Source: Leishmania mexicana MHOM/GT/2001/U1103
Lineage: Eukaryota; Euglenozoa; Kinetoplastea; Trypanosomatida; Trypanosomatidae
DNA length: 64,000 nucleotides
Reading direction: 5' to 3'
NCBI RefSeq assembly: GCF_000234665.1
Contig: NC_018334.1
Span: 248,001 to 312,000, forward strand
Shown: positions 10,501 through 20,634 of the stretch, piece after piece
Layout of the letters: every line of letters begins with the position of its first letter
Position numbering within the stretch: the stretch's first letter is position 1
Program-made: the position numbers and the translations under genes
The notes under the pieces: model-generated
What the model saw: only the letters and a program-made list of their open reading frames with translations
Databases searched by the model: none
Told to the model about the DNA's origin: nothing

Positions 10501-11097
10501 GATGCTGGTGTCGGTAGGAACACAGCATTTGGCACTGGAGAGCGGCGGGGGTAGCGGCTCCGCCTTTTCCACGGGTGTCGAAGCACGAGGATTCACGCGA
10601 ACCTTGGGACCAGGGGATGTACTCCGACTACCCGGCTCTGAGTTGAACTGAATGGAGCCGATGCTACTGGCGCGACTTAGTCGTTTTGCCCTCCCGGCCG
10701 GTGTTGCACAAGTGAGGCTCTGCCGAGTCGCCGGCCGCACCATTGCCGATGTGGATGAACGCATCGGCATCCCCGCCGCTGAGCCGTCCTCCTCGGCAAA
10801 TAAAATGCTGTCGGTGTCTGAATCGGACATGATGTCGGCCTTGGTTGGCTTGCTGGCGGCTGCGGAGGGAGACGGGTGCGCGGTGGTGCCACCTGCCGCG
10901 GCACCGGACGCCGAGCTGTGCAGCGGAGGCTTTGAGCGCGCTGTTTTGGCAGTCTGCAGGCTAGGTGAATGCAGGCGCGGCATCGTGTTGATCCGTGGCC
11001 GTTTTGGCACGGCCGCCGGTGCTTTCGTTGGCTGCCGCGACAGGGGTGGGGAGTTGCCCTCCTCTGCAAACGCCAGCGATTCCTTATCACTGAGCAT
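7501..11097 (-). CDS. Hypothetical 1198-aa protein with repeated acidic S-I-x-F motifs
   Basis: The frame extends upstream to 11415, but I start at the ATG at 11097 (MLSDKES), because the first acidic motif begins at once there and the upstream stretch reads like a translated leader. The N-terminal 330 residues carry about seven copies of a motif near D-S-I-x-F-x-x-E-D (residues 6-13, 95-104, 146-155, 195-204, 206-214, 258-269, 317-327), separated by Ser/Pro-rich spacers. A charged, probably coiled-coil segment (FEEAEQWRQFNERQRAE and following) lies in the middle. The last 200 residues look folded and include one EF-hand-like stretch (DAMDLKRQGTI) that lacks most calcium ligands. I recognise no family. 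The acidic motifs could be protein-docking sites; that is inference. Confidence 0.9.
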   Translation of the reverse strand: MLSDKESLAFAEEGNSPPLSRQPTKAPAAVPKRPRINTMPRLHSPSLQTAKTARSKPPLHSSASGAAAGGTTAHPSPSAAASKPTKADIMSDSDTDSILFAEEDGSAAGMPMRSSTSAMVRPATRQSLTCATPAGRAKRLSRASSIGSIQFNSEPGSRSTSPGPKVRVNPRASTPVEKAEPLPPPLSSAKCCVPTDTSISFIELGSECIEFGLSSPAQPEKEKCTAPVKNSAPPFCPLSTLSGEAAAAGSAGRHSTVNEDSIAFQTEDDSDFIQSISTPVLPQNRSLAAMNSGSIPARRDGHSASALESCAGNSVGNDSIAFMLEDDANDKNLPLGATVAYPSKRDTGTPKVSSSNRSHSLHSRPPSRPLSPSIRFDIDNAGNESAMERSDPLLGSRGTHPLAANNLPVFGHGSTPTSSPIPDALSPSINAALGSAAGVGVLDAAGEADTAATPSPTASQLAKKTVVTNRLQQPKTQHSRLPQPRKHAPTPVGGDAELSPSRTPTHPPLYQRAAVSTPLDAQAARAPLVSSTGGSKSRSASLSDRNLSRKKGARLPSSPHPTHEEQQERLKRRPKESTASWTTGESPNRRPVTEEGSTGSMDSPPEALVTGARSQTSTAIASAIPSPTQAMQMAFPAPAGQGALHCPVQVYSVNREGENQYYRHHQQLYRGANPRTADDHAYALEMRGEFVTGAFEEAEQWRQFNERQRAELVELRKRIAIARRQDRTLLESSPSHEWKALMPAPNNRSLVPQPTPMGGRYSSMRPRSQGALHRPAVRDKDAKSGGEQGKRFREAPWTLPQTGSARRLQAPVKDAYAPAAAADMPSPYPAHRTGPAVSSPNPYPPATSATHGVPSDSIAQSAAAASVANLLGILWPPRTSAANPSQRLSQAIGTLVPESGAPEVDLYFLNGSRLTPNQVASFFDLVRVQKDAGSRTVAAALPRASVAGALETLSPTKLRQQAIPSSLTVTAKRGGDAVYVDPADLYAVGHSIPRSLSPTRDSRAAPLSAKLTALLPKKAIRRSRVLREVFDAMDLKRQGTIALDHLPSLARLFEVELASIEHSRESLLQGNAAPLRSLLESAVASRQLHATSWRGARENVAAGAHRGLDAVDSVALDYAGLTRDQRAKLTHLTRRLLLLSFAVNVVIPIASASRIPLLDFSTLSMIVYAAVDNVDQSVGSPKGEWRQVVQEYFVALTA

Positions 11098-12763
11098 GTA
11101 TGTCCGAGGCGACGTGTGAGGCAGGCACCCTACCCATGCACCACAGCGGTGAGAGAGGTAACGATGAACAGAAGGGCGGATGGAGTTGGGAACAGGGAGA
11201 TCGGAGAAGGACCGCACCAAAGCAGAGATGGAGCATACACGAGGGAGGGGAGGGGAGGCGTGCGCCGACACGACAAGACAGAGTATAAAAGAAAAAAGAG
11301 GCGTGCCGAATGGTCCGTCTAATTCCTGGTAGCAATACCTTGCAACACCGGAGCAATGGCCACGGATGGGGAGGCAACCGCCGCCGGCTGCTGTGTGTGA
11401 GGATGCAGGCTCCACAGCACCTGAACTTTACTCACAGGGCGGGTGGCAGAAACACGGCATTCGCCGCAGAGGTGCAAACAGTAGAGACGCAGATTGATCG
11501 GGGAGTGGCGGGTAAGTGAAGAGAAAAACATGGAGGGCTGACGCTGATGACGATAGGGAAAGTGTTTCATCTCTAGTGTCTTTGGCGCGTGCGTGCTTGC
11601 CTCACGGTATGCTGAGGCATCAAGAGCGTCTGCAGCCATGTTTCCCCGCCCACGCGAGGCGGAGAGGGCGAGAGTGAGAGTCCCAAGTGGGCAAAGGGAG
11701 TATCGTGTTTACTTTTGTATTCGGTGTCTTTCCACGCACCACTCGCGCTTCCACACACTTCCCGCAGATAAGGAACAGACATGGAGAGAGAGAGAGACAA
11801 GGGGCGAAGGCAAAAAGGGGAGCGGCTGCATCGGTGCGGCAGGAGAGGAAAGAGGGCAGAGACAGAGGGGAGAAGACGCGGGGCAGGAGCCGACTCGTGA
11901 GCAGGACAGGAGACGGTGGCGCGTGGGGCTGCAGGGGGTGGGGTGGGGAGGAGGCGGATGCCAACGCCCCGGAGCGTGTGCAAGCACCCGAGACTCCTCT
12001 CCGTCGCCTCCTCCTCCTCCTGTCTGTGCCTTCCCATGACTGCTGGACAACACAGCCCTCCCACAGGTGTTGGGGTGCGTACGTGCCTTAGACGCAGGCA
12101 AATCGACGCGCATCCGAACTCAGGGCAACAGAGAGGCAGACAGACGGGGGCAAAGAATGAGGACAAAGAAGAAAACAAGACACACACACACACACGCACA
12201 AGCGCATAGAAATACACACGTATACGTCCATGCACACACGCCCACCCCCCCCCCGTGAGGTGGGGACTACCCCGAAGTCTACGCCAGGGAGTGACAGGCA
12301 ACGCAGGAGAAGAATTCAGATAGAGGGTGGAGGGGAGAATAGCAACCGAGTGTAGGAAAAGCCCCAAACATACAAAGTAGTCGACAGAAGTGCACCGCAA
12401 GCACCATCACCGCACCGCCATCGGGCATGTAAAAGACGCAAACAGGAGAAGGGAGAAGACCATACAGACAGAAGCGCGTTCCAGAAGAGACGACCGATCG
12501 ACGGTATGGGAACCTCTCTCTCTCGCTATATAAATATATATACACGTGTACACATATAGGCGGGAGGGGGGAGTGTGTGCGCATGCGCAAGAGCTGCACA
12601 AACGAACAGCACCCGGCCCCCCTCCCTCCCGGCTTGCGCCTGCAGCCTCTCTTCACACTCCTCACCCGTTGTGTGCATCTGTCTCTCTCTGTCTTTCTCC
12701 GCCACACGTAATCGGTAGCGATTTAACGGTATTAGAACCTTCACCCGTGGCTACTGCTTTCGC
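11098..12763. other. Intergenic region with simple repeats
   Basis: No credible gene. Purine-rich runs on the plus strand, a CA run at 12180-12200, a C run near 12244-12253 and a TA-rich tract at about 12529-12545. The 275-aa minus-strand frame at 11573-12400 is Ser/Pro/Leu/Cys-rich and lies across these tracts. Confidence 0.65.
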
Positions 12764-13612
12764 CTAGTACTGGTACGGCGGCTGCGGCGCGTAGCACTGT
12801 GGAGGCGGCTGCGTGTAGTACACCTGCTGGTTCGGCACTGGCGCTTGCTGGTAGTGGTTAGACTGCAGCGGTGGAAAGGGACCAGGCAGGTAGTAGCTGG
12901 GCTGCGGCAGAGGCGGGCACGGCTGATAGTAGCCCTGAGGCGGTTGCTGCTGGACGTACTGCACTGGCTGCGGCTGCGGAATATACTGAACTTGCGTCGG
13001 AGGCACGTACTGTATCGGCAGCTGGGGAACATACTGAGCTTGTTGTGGCGGGGTAGCGACGCATTGCAGTCCTAGGTTCTGTGGTTGCTGCTGCGGGACG
13101 AGAGCAGGCAACGCGTACGCCTGCTGCTGAGGCTGCGGCGGGGCGGTCTTCTGCCCTGGACGCCACGTGCCGTCCTCGATTGCGCGCTTTACCGGATCGC
13201 GGTTGCTGTCCGTTGTCACCATCCACAGTTCCTCCTGCTTGGGAAGCGCACCAAAGTCGACTGCCAACAAGCGCACGTGTAGCTCTGCCTGCGTCTTGGA
13301 CTTTTCTAGTATGTACCACTTGTCCTTCACAATGCCCTTTGTCAGACCACCGAGGGATAGCATGTAGTAGCCCATGAGATCATCGTTGTACGTGCACTTG
13401 TTCCACACCTCCAGCCGAATCTGCGTGCTTATTTCGTCCGGGATGTGAAAGCGAAACGTTTCGTTCCACTCCGGGTCGAGGCTGTTCTTCACCACCTGCG
13501 TCTTGTACTTCTTGTCGCCCATGACGAGTCGCACAAAGGGGTCTGGCAGGCCAATCAGCTGGCAATCGTGCAGCTTTCGTGCTGCACACACCGTCACCTC
13601 CACCTTGCCCAT
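12764..13612 (-). CDS. C2-domain protein with Pro/Gln/Tyr-rich tail
   Basis: 282 aa. The upstream in-frame ATG at 13687 is discounted because the C2 domain begins directly at MGKVEVTV (13612), as in the two relatives at 48052-48876 and 49923-50756. C2 domain at residues 1-121: a DPF loop at 24-26, PEWNETFRFHI strand region at 48-57, LEVWN at 67-71 and NDDLMG at 76-81, ending in LLAVDFG. The first acidic position of the third calcium loop is Asn 71, so calcium binding may be weak or absent. Residues from about 150 onward are Pro/Gln/Tyr-rich, low complexity, full of QYVP- and QPP-type units. C2 domains bind phospholipids or proteins; the tail may mediate assembly (inference). The next gene upstream in the transcription unit is a second, divergent C2-like gene. 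Confidence 0.9.
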   Translation of the reverse strand: MGKVEVTVCAARKLHDCQLIGLPDPFVRLVMGDKKYKTQVVKNSLDPEWNETFRFHIPDEISTQIRLEVWNKCTYNDDLMGYYMLSLGGLTKGIVKDKWYILEKSKTQAELHVRLLAVDFGALPKQEELWMVTTDSNRDPVKRAIEDGTWRPGQKTAPPQPQQQAYALPALVPQQQPQNLGLQCVATPPQQAQYVPQLPIQYVPPTQVQYIPQPQPVQYVQQQPPQGYYQPCPPLPQPSYYLPGPFPPLQSNHYQQAPVPNQQVYYTQPPPQCYAPQPPYQY

Positions 13613-14428
13613 ATTCGGTGGTGAGAGAGGGGTGTCGACGAGATAGAAGATTCCTGAGGAGAGTGACAGGTGCGCCGTCGGAGACAAAGACTACGCCGTC
13701 ACGCACATGTAGCAAGCCGTGGAGAGCAGAGATACAGAGTATGGAGGCAAGAGAAGATTGAAAGAGACGCCACCTCGTGCATCACTTCTCGAGGTGGCAC
13801 CGGCCCACCAGCTAATGTGTGGTTGGGTGGGGGGGAGGGATGCGCTCGAGTCACGTTGTAACTTTGCCCAATCCGATGGACGGCGCAAGCGTGTGCATGG
13901 TTGCAGGTCACTTCGAGGAAACGCTATCCAGGACCTGGCCGCCGGCATCCGTAGCGATACATCGCTCTCACTTCCCCGCGTCGTAGGCACCTGGGCCTGC
14001 CACCTCCAGAAGTGGCTCAGCATTTGGCAGAGGGATCGGGAAGGGAAGAGGGGTGCTGTTTTGGGTTCCTCCCACACAAAGAGTGGGTGGTGGTGCAATG
14101 GGCCCTGAGATACCACGCACTCAGTTGAGGTGTCCCCCACCCCCCGCTTCATGAGGGGCAGTGTAGCCCTCCAGAAAAGGAGAACGGTGCGCATGCCACA
14201 AGGAGCGGGCGAGTTGCAAGGGTTCAGCAGTGCCTGCACCATCACCACCAAATGAGCGAGCCCGACAAGAGTGCGGGAGGAGAGAGGTGCATGGGGATCC
14301 GCGGAACACGCCCTCCCCCTCCCCCTTCGCCGTTGTAAGCGACGCTTCTTCTGCGTCCGAAAGCCGACAGGCTCGCACTCATCCTCCACAACCATCCCTC
14401 GGACCCCGTCTTTGGGCTTCTGCTCTCT
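13613..14428. other. Intergenic region, no gene seen
   Basis: Between two C2-type genes. The 234-aa minus-strand frame at 13691-14395 overlaps the leader region and has no recognisable domain. I see no strong repeat. Confidence 0.6.
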
Positions 14429-15871
14429 TTACCCTGGCAGCCGATACGGAGGGTACACAGTCGGCTGGGTGGTGCTTGACGGCCACATCAATACGCCATC
14501 GCCAAGAATGCCTTGGCCAGAGGACTGTGGAGTCGCTGGCAACATCCCGGGCAGATGAGGGTGAAACATTCTCCCCCCAACGTTAGCGGCGGCTTCCGGT
14601 ACGGGAGGGAACATCGAGTATAAAGGCAGCTGGCCAGGGTTGTACAGGTTGTCGCCACCCATGCCTCCAGGCATCGTCATAGTAGGTGCCAGGTGTCCCG
14701 CACCGCCTCCCCCAGTGGGCACACCCAGTGGGGCAAGGAGATTTACCAGTACCGGATTCAGCGTGCCCAGGGGTGCACCGTAGACGCCCGCTGCCGCGTA
14801 CGGAGGCGCACTGGTCACGGTGTTACCCAGCATGCCCGTTGGGAAGGTCACCGGGTAAGCGGCGCTGCCGATCTCGTTCGCCGCGGTCATCGTTGCCTTG
14901 CTGCCTTGCTGGGGCGACCATGCTGCCATCAGGGGTGCCAGGCCCACCGCTTGCACCCGCAGCCGCAAGCTGAGCCGATGCCCGCTCCATCCGTAGAGGT
15001 TGCCCATGATGCTCGACGCCTCCTTGGTGCGCAGCAGAACCACTCGCTCCACCACTGCATCGAGGTTGCTGAGGGCATACCCGCCTTGCATCAGCTCCAT
15101 TGGAACATGGTACGTGTACCGGGCCAGCAGATTCTCTGAGAGCGGAGCGCTACGCCACAGTTCAAGCTCAATGGCGGGGTAGAAGAGAGTAGTGTTGCTC
15201 TCCTCGGCCTCAGTGGCTCTTGGGCCATTGCCGCTCCCTGAGGGCTGCTGTTGGGCGACCGTGCTGTGTAGTGGAGGGGTCGAGATGGCAAGGGAGGAAG
15301 GCTGTGGTGTGTAGGAGACAGGAAAACTGCTACTGCCAGCCCCCCTCATTCCACCGGATGCTGCCGTGGACATGGGCAGTGCGATGCCACCGGGTATGTC
15401 ACGCAGTCCACCACCAGCGCCACTGGCACTGCCGCTTAGGTGAAGTGGAGAGGTGTAGGGGGCACAGAATCCTTCATGAGGGCCTCCTCCGCCAGCAGAG
15501 GGCGGAGAGTGCGGACCACGCGGTGAGGTGGCAAGAGAGCTGAGTGGCAGCGCTGGGGGGACAACAAAGCGGAACATCTCGTTCCACACTAGATCATCTT
15601 CATTCTGCTCCTCGTACGCACCTGCGGGAGCGCCAGGCTGCATGGTTGAGCTTTGCAGCTCCGTTGCAGATGCTTCAGGCGGAGAGGACCACAGACAGCT
15701 GGTACGGCGCACTTCCTCTTGGCAACGAAGCACCACGTACAGCCCGTCAATCTGGAAGTCGCTGTTCAGCCCCTTTGGCATGTTGCCCTGCTGGACGAGG
15801 AGGTCGCACACTCGAATATCCACGTACGCCTCGCCCGTCGCGTCTGCCACGGCGCTGTACGGCTGTGACAT
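14429..15871 (-). CDS. Divergent C2-like protein split by a long low-complexity insert
   Basis: 480 aa. C2 landmarks occur in the right order but far apart: a first strand YVDIRVCDL (16-24), GLYVVLR (43-49), VWNEMFRFVV (95-104), then a Gly/Ser/Pro-rich insert at about 106-229, then IELELWR (234-240), ENLLARYTY (246-254) and a final strand RLSLRLRVQAVG (299-310). The remaining 170 residues are Gly/Pro/Met/Ala-rich, like the tails of the other C2 genes here. The calcium-loop aspartates are not conserved, so this would be a non-calcium C2. The match to C2 is by pattern and by neighbourhood (it sits next to a clear C2 gene), not by overall similarity. The protein is certain enough; the domain call is moderate. 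Confidence 0.8.
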   Translation of the reverse strand: MSQPYSAVADATGEAYVDIRVCDLLVQQGNMPKGLNSDFQIDGLYVVLRCQEEVRRTSCLWSSPPEASATELQSSTMQPGAPAGAYEEQNEDDLVWNEMFRFVVPPALPLSSLATSPRGPHSPPSAGGGGPHEGFCAPYTSPLHLSGSASGAGGGLRDIPGGIALPMSTAASGGMRGAGSSSFPVSYTPQPSSLAISTPPLHSTVAQQQPSGSGNGPRATEAEESNTTLFYPAIELELWRSAPLSENLLARYTYHVPMELMQGGYALSNLDAVVERVVLLRTKEASSIMGNLYGWSGHRLSLRLRVQAVGLAPLMAAWSPQQGSKATMTAANEIGSAAYPVTFPTGMLGNTVTSAPPYAAAGVYGAPLGTLNPVLVNLLAPLGVPTGGGGAGHLAPTMTMPGGMGGDNLYNPGQLPLYSMFPPVPEAAANVGGRMFHPHLPGMLPATPQSSGQGILGDGVLMWPSSTTQPTVYPPYRLPG

Positions 15872-16516
15872 GGCGGCTGTGCGTCTGAGTATGTGTGTGC
15901 GTGCAGCAACAAATTATCTGTACCTATTATATATGCAAGAATACGGGAGCGAGAGTCGAAAGGCCATGTAGTGTGGGTGAAGGCGGTGAGGAAGACAAGT
16001 ACCCCTCTCTCTCACCTGTGCGCGTATAGTGTGACTCCATCAAGGAAACACCACCACCAACACCCATAGTCCATCGGCGAATAGAGAGAGGGAGAGTCAA
16101 AGGCACGTGCAATCGCACCTGCCGAGGCCACTGTAGCGGTCTTGCATAGAATATTGGCGCATGATCTGTGGTTTGTCGAGCGGCACCTCGGCTGCCTCTA
16201 TCCGGATTCGTTCTGTGCTGCCAGTAGTTCTCGGCAGTGGACCTTTTCACAGCAACCTTTGTGATGCTTTCCTTGTTCTGTGTCCAACAGGCGAACAGCC
16301 GGACGCGCCGACGTCCACAGTACGCTCAAATCGTGCGACCACAACGTTATCGTCTCACACCCCGCCCCAAAGGCCCCCAAACGCTGCAGCATGCGCCACC
16401 AAAGCACAAACCACTGCGCCAGCGTATCCGACGGTCCCACATCCTCGCCATCTTGACCGCTGACCACCGGCCAGCCTCTCCACCCCCCACACACAGTATC
16501 CGCATTGGTTGTCCGG
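15872..16516. other. Intergenic region, no gene seen
   Basis: 3' flank of the protease gene and leader of the C2-like gene. Nothing beyond a short AT-rich patch at 15925-15935 stands out. Confidence 0.6.
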
Positions 16517-19384
16517 CTAGACGCCCTTCTTTCTGTCGGTCTGCCGAGTGGTGCGCTCGCCGAGGTAGTGCACGACGTCCGCGTAGGTGAGCAGCTCATG
16601 TTTCAGAAGATGGTCAGCCAGCTTCTTCATGTCGTCCTTGTGCTTCGTCAGCAATGCCAGCGTGTCAGCGTAGACCTCGTCCACGAGGGCTTTCGCACGC
16701 CGATCAAAATCATTCGCCTTGTCCACGCCAAACGGCTTTACCAAGCGCGTGCTGTTGCTGCCAGGCGGTGGATACACGGAGCCGGGGGCGAAAGACGAGA
16801 CGTACTGATAGGCCATTTTGGCCACCTTGCGGAGGTCGTCTGAGGCGCCAGTGGAGAGGTGGTTGAAGAAGATCTGCTCAGCCGCTCGCCCGCCGAGCGT
16901 CACGCTGATCGAGTCGCGAATCTCTTTCGCCGTGCGTGTAAAGTTCTCGTTCGGCAGATACTGCGCGTAGCCCAGCGCCGATCCGCCGCGTGGGACGATG
17001 GACACCTTCATCAGCGGATCGGCGCGGTGGAGGAACCAGCCAGCCACGGCGTGACCCGCCTCGTGGTGCGCAACGACGTTCTTTTCGAAATCCGAGAGCA
17101 CACGGCTGCGGTGCTCAATTCCGGCGAGCACGCGGTCAATGGAACGCTCGAGGTGGCTGATGTTCACGTGGTCGGCCCCCTCCCGCGCGGCGAGGATGGC
17201 ACCTTCGTTGCAGACATTCGCGATGTCAGCACCAACGAAGCCGGGGCAGAGGTTGCTCATGCGCTGCGCGTACGCATCAATCAACCTCCGCTCCCTCTCA
17301 GACTTCTGTATGAGAAGGGAGCGAAAGTCGAACTCGTAAGCGCTGTTGTTGCTGCTGGGGCTGTCTGATGAGATTCCTTTGGCCTCCGTCGACACTCCTG
17401 CGATCGTGTCATCCTTTCGTTTGAGCTCCTCCTCGGTCTCGTGCTCCTCCGTCTTCACCTGCGACAGAACGAGACTCGTCTCCGTGGAAGCCGGCGACGC
17501 TAATGGCGGCGCAGTTGGAGCATCAACGCCTCCTGCTGCCCCATCCGCTGCTTCAGTCGTTGCTGTCGTCGCCGCAGAAGGGTCGCCGCACGTGTTGTCG
17601 GAGGTGAGCTTCAGTTTGCTGAGGTGGACCTTGAAGATGTCGATGCGCTCGGAGATGACTGGTGTGTCGACGTGGATGATGCGGTCAAACCGGCCGGGGC
17701 GGATGAGGGCCGGGTCCAGCGCCTCCTGCGCCACGTTGCTGGAGGCGAGCACCATCACATCGCCGCGTCGCCCGGTGCTGAAACCGTCCAGCTGAGTGAG
17801 TAGCTCGTTTAGGGTCTGCTCCTGCTCTTGCTTTTCGCCGTGGCCGGCTCCTTGCCGCTTCAGGCCTATTGCATCAATTTCGTCAATGTAGATGATGCAG
17901 CGCTGCTTGCGCGCCTCCTTGAACAGCTGCCGCACCCGCAGTGCACCCATGCCCACGTAGAGCTCAACGAAGTCAGAGCCGATCGCCGGGATGAAGCCGA
18001 CCCCGCTCTCTCCCGCCACAGCTTTCGCGAGTAGCGTCTTTCCAGTGCCGGGGGGCCCGAGCAGGATGGCGCCGGTCGGGATCTTGGCACCGAGCTTTGT
18101 GTACCGCTCCGGGTGGCGCAGGAAGTCCACAATCTCGGTGATCTCCTTCTTTGGCTCCTTCATCCCTGCAATGTCGCGGAAGCGCGTGTTCGACGCCGTC
18201 TCGACGCGGAAGATCATCTCCTTCGCCTTCGTCTTCCCCTTCGTCGCCTCCACCGCGTAGCTCATCGACTTGCCAATATACTGAGAAAGGAACATGACAA
18301 ACACCGGAAAGAAGATAAAGGGCACAACCCAGGCAAACGCGCCGACGCCGATGAGTGCCGTCTCGGAAAAAGGGCGCCCCTTCATGGTCAACTCCAGCTC
18401 CGCGGGCTTGTCGGCGGCCGTGGGCAGCTTGCTACCATGCTCGTGCTTTTCACCGTCTGCGGGGGTCGTTTTCTCGCTCTGCTGATGCTCCGACTTCCAG
18501 ACCTGCTGCCGAGCGGCGCGGTAGTTATCCGCCAGCTCGTCCATGTGACTCTGCGTGTCGTGGTCGTTCACAAGCCCCAAGTACACCTTGGCGTCGTCCA
18601 TGTACACCTGCAGGTAGTTCTCGTACAGCACTGCCTCCTTGATCTCACCAGCGCGCTTGTTCAACGAGGCCCATCCCGTATGGGTGCCGCTCGGCCGCGC
18701 CAGTTGATACAACACCACCGTGATGGCGATCATGATGAGCACAAAGAGGCATGTGCGTGGCACAATCCAGTCCTCGGGCTTATCCTCCCCCTCATCCGCC
18801 ACCTCCTCCTCCTCGCCTTTGCCGTTTTCTCCGCCACGGCGGCCGCCGTCCTTGCTCAAGAGCACGCCCCTCATATGACGAGCCGTGTTCGAGGCGCTGC
18901 CGATGGGTCGCTGACGAAGCGTTTGGAAGAGAGCGGTGAGCTTCTGGCTGCCTTCCACGCTTGCAGAGACGTCTTCGACATGAAGAGGCGCACCGATATG
19001 GAGATGCAGCCGGTCCGCATAGGAGAGACGGCGAATGGTCGCCATTACGTCTGAGAGTGAAGTTGGTGTGCGAGGGGTCTGCGCTGGCTGTGTTCCGGTG
19101 ACAGGCACACGTGTGTAGCGGGACTGGAGCGCGGTCGAGAGGTAGCTTGGCGTCATAGCTGCGAGTGACTGCATTGTCGCCCATCGCTGCGCCCATGCCC
19201 TGTGCGGGGCAGAAACTGCCTGAGGAGCTGCTGACGCGCTGGGGGCCGCGGCGGCAGAAGAGAAGGAGCTAGCTGAAATGCGAGACATGGCGCGTGTTGC
19301 CCTGCAGAGCGCAGACGGCTGGTGCGCGGCATGTGCGCTGGCACCGATAACCGGGACAGGACCTCGATAACGGCGTGAGAACAT
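16517..19384 (-). CDS. Mitochondrial FtsH-type (m-AAA) ATP-dependent zinc metalloprotease, family M41
   Basis: 955 aa from the ATG at 19384. The frame opens at 19492, but a polypyrimidine tract (19419-19401) and an AG at 19400-19399 lie between, so the shorter start MFSRRYRG is preferred. The Arg/Ser/Ala-rich N-terminus fits a mitochondrial presequence. Two membrane segments (about 206-227 and 343-366) flank a space-exposed domain, the m-AAA arrangement. Walker A GPPGTGK at 443-449, Walker B IIYIDEID at 497-504, pore loop FVELYVG, RPGRFDR, and the protease motif HEAGH at 774-778 with the third zinc ligand in TGASDDL (about 850). It should degrade and extract inner-membrane proteins as a hexamer. 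Odd: about 100 acidic, Ser/Thr-rich residues (594-692) are inserted between the AAA core and [10 protein letters not shown]. Confidence 0.95.
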   Translation of the reverse strand: MFSRRYRGPVPVIGASAHAAHQPSALCRATRAMSRISASSFSSAAAAPSASAAPQAVSAPHRAWAQRWATMQSLAAMTPSYLSTALQSRYTRVPVTGTQPAQTPRTPTSLSDVMATIRRLSYADRLHLHIGAPLHVEDVSASVEGSQKLTALFQTLRQRPIGSASNTARHMRGVLLSKDGGRRGGENGKGEEEEVADEGEDKPEDWIVPRTCLFVLIMIAITVVLYQLARPSGTHTGWASLNKRAGEIKEAVLYENYLQVYMDDAKVYLGLVNDHDTQSHMDELADNYRAARQQVWKSEHQQSEKTTPADGEKHEHGSKLPTAADKPAELELTMKGRPFSETALIGVGAFAWVVPFIFFPVFVMFLSQYIGKSMSYAVEATKGKTKAKEMIFRVETASNTRFRDIAGMKEPKKEITEIVDFLRHPERYTKLGAKIPTGAILLGPPGTGKTLLAKAVAGESGVGFIPAIGSDFVELYVGMGALRVRQLFKEARKQRCIIYIDEIDAIGLKRQGAGHGEKQEQEQTLNELLTQLDGFSTGRRGDVMVLASSNVAQEALDPALIRPGRFDRIIHVDTPVISERIDIFKVHLSKLKLTSDNTCGDPSAATTATTEAADGAAGGVDAPTAPPLASPASTETSLVLSQVKTEEHETEEELKRKDDTIAGVSTEAKGISSDSPSSNNSAYEFDFRSLLIQKSERERRLIDAYAQRMSNLCPGFVGADIANVCNEGAILAAREGADHVNISHLERSIDRVLAGIEHRSRVLSDFEKNVVAHHEAGHAVAGWFLHRADPLMKVSIVPRGGSALGYAQYLPNENFTRTAKEIRDSISVTLGGRAAEQIFFNHLSTGASDDLRKVAKMAYQYVSSFAPGSVYPPPGSNSTRLVKPFGVDKANDFDRRAKALVDEVYADTLALLTKHKDDMKKLADHLLKHELLTYADVVHYLGERTTRQTDRKKGV

Positions 19385-20634
19385 CTGGGAGGAACTGACT
19401 GAGGAAGAGAGAGAGTGGGGTCCAGACAAGTGGAAGAGCAACGAAGAGACGCCGGCACTTTTACCTCTTAAAAAGGGGAGACAGGCAGACACTGAGTGCG
19501 ACTGCGATTATGTTGTCCGGCAACGAGGGCTGATGGCGCCTCTGACGAGATGCTGAAGCAGTTGGGGCGTGCCTCCCAATTAGATTACGCACGCCCAACG
19601 TCGTAGGGCTTCTTTGTGTGTGTGTGTAGAGGGAGCCGTTGGCAGTGCGCTGTTGAATGCAAAGAGAGACGGTGCGGGTGAGGCAGCATAGGCGAGGGTG
19701 ACGGTCAAAAAACAGCAGAGCAAAGGGATCCACGGGGCGGGGCAGCGCGCACCGCGTGGGTTCCAGCACAGAGGCGGAAGGGGATCAGCCATGCCAGTGA
19801 TTGCACGTGAACAGCAGCTCCACACCGGGTCATCGTTGTGAGAGGGCATGTTGCTGCTCTCTCACTTGCTTCGGGTACTCGGGCTAGCAGCGTACTCTTG
19901 CACCGGGCTTCCTTCGTCATTGCACCTCGCCGCTTCCCCTACCCGCTACAGAGCTTTCAAGGCGTTGCGTTCCTCTACAAGCAGGCAAAACAAAGCCAGC
20001 TTCTTCCGGTCACGCTATCACGTCTGCTCGCGCACATGATAACCATCACGAGCTCGACAGTACAAGAGGCGAGATAAGGATAGGGAAGGAGACAAGAGAG
20101 ATTCAACAACGGCATCGGCGCAGTGGCACATGGACAAAAAGAAGGTGTTCCACACTTTGAGCACGTCGCTTTTCCTTTCCCAGGTGCATGCCAGCCTCCG
20201 CATGTTGGCGCCACGACGTTTCTTCCCTGCCCTCCGCAAGTGTCCATTCCATCACGCATAACCCAGAAAAAGTGTACGTGTACGCCACCGCAGATCACCT
20301 TCCTTCGCAGGCATACGGCAGAGGCAGAGTGACGGAGGCACCGCTACAGAAAAAAATAAGACGTAACGCAGAGTGAGCGGCTGTGCACGCTCGCCAGCAC
20401 GTCCGAGTGCGGAGTTGACGTGCTGCGGAGCAACCGAATCAACCAGAGTAGCTGAGCGAAGACGCGCATCACGACGATACGTGCGGTGAAACGAAGACAC
20501 TGGCGCACGACGAAAAAACACTGCCGTATGAAGAGCGCCCCGCCCTCCTCACAACGCCGTTCCTCTCGCCCCTCCTGCAAGCCCTTCCGTAGTCACGTTG
20601 GTGGCCTTAAGCACACTGTGGTGTAACCCTTCGC
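19385..20634. other. Intergenic region, no gene seen
   Basis: Contains the short FtsH leader and the 3' flank of the small gene ending at 20635. Short minus-strand frames (for example 19975-20298) show no family features. Confidence 0.6.
19399..19423 (-). promoter_or_regulatory. Predicted trans-splice acceptor for the FtsH gene
   Basis: CT-rich run on the minus strand (19419-19401) followed at once by AG (19400-19399), 14 nt before the ATG at 19384. Two more AGs follow before the ATG, so the exact site may vary by a few bases. Confidence 0.6.

Noticed and set aside
11573..12400. 275-aa minus-strand frame
   Set aside because: Low-complexity Cys/Ser/Pro/Leu composition over CT and CA repeats; no family features.
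19385..19492. Longer start for the FtsH protease
   Set aside because: A strong splice acceptor lies between the two ATGs, so the longer form is unlikely to be in the mRNA.
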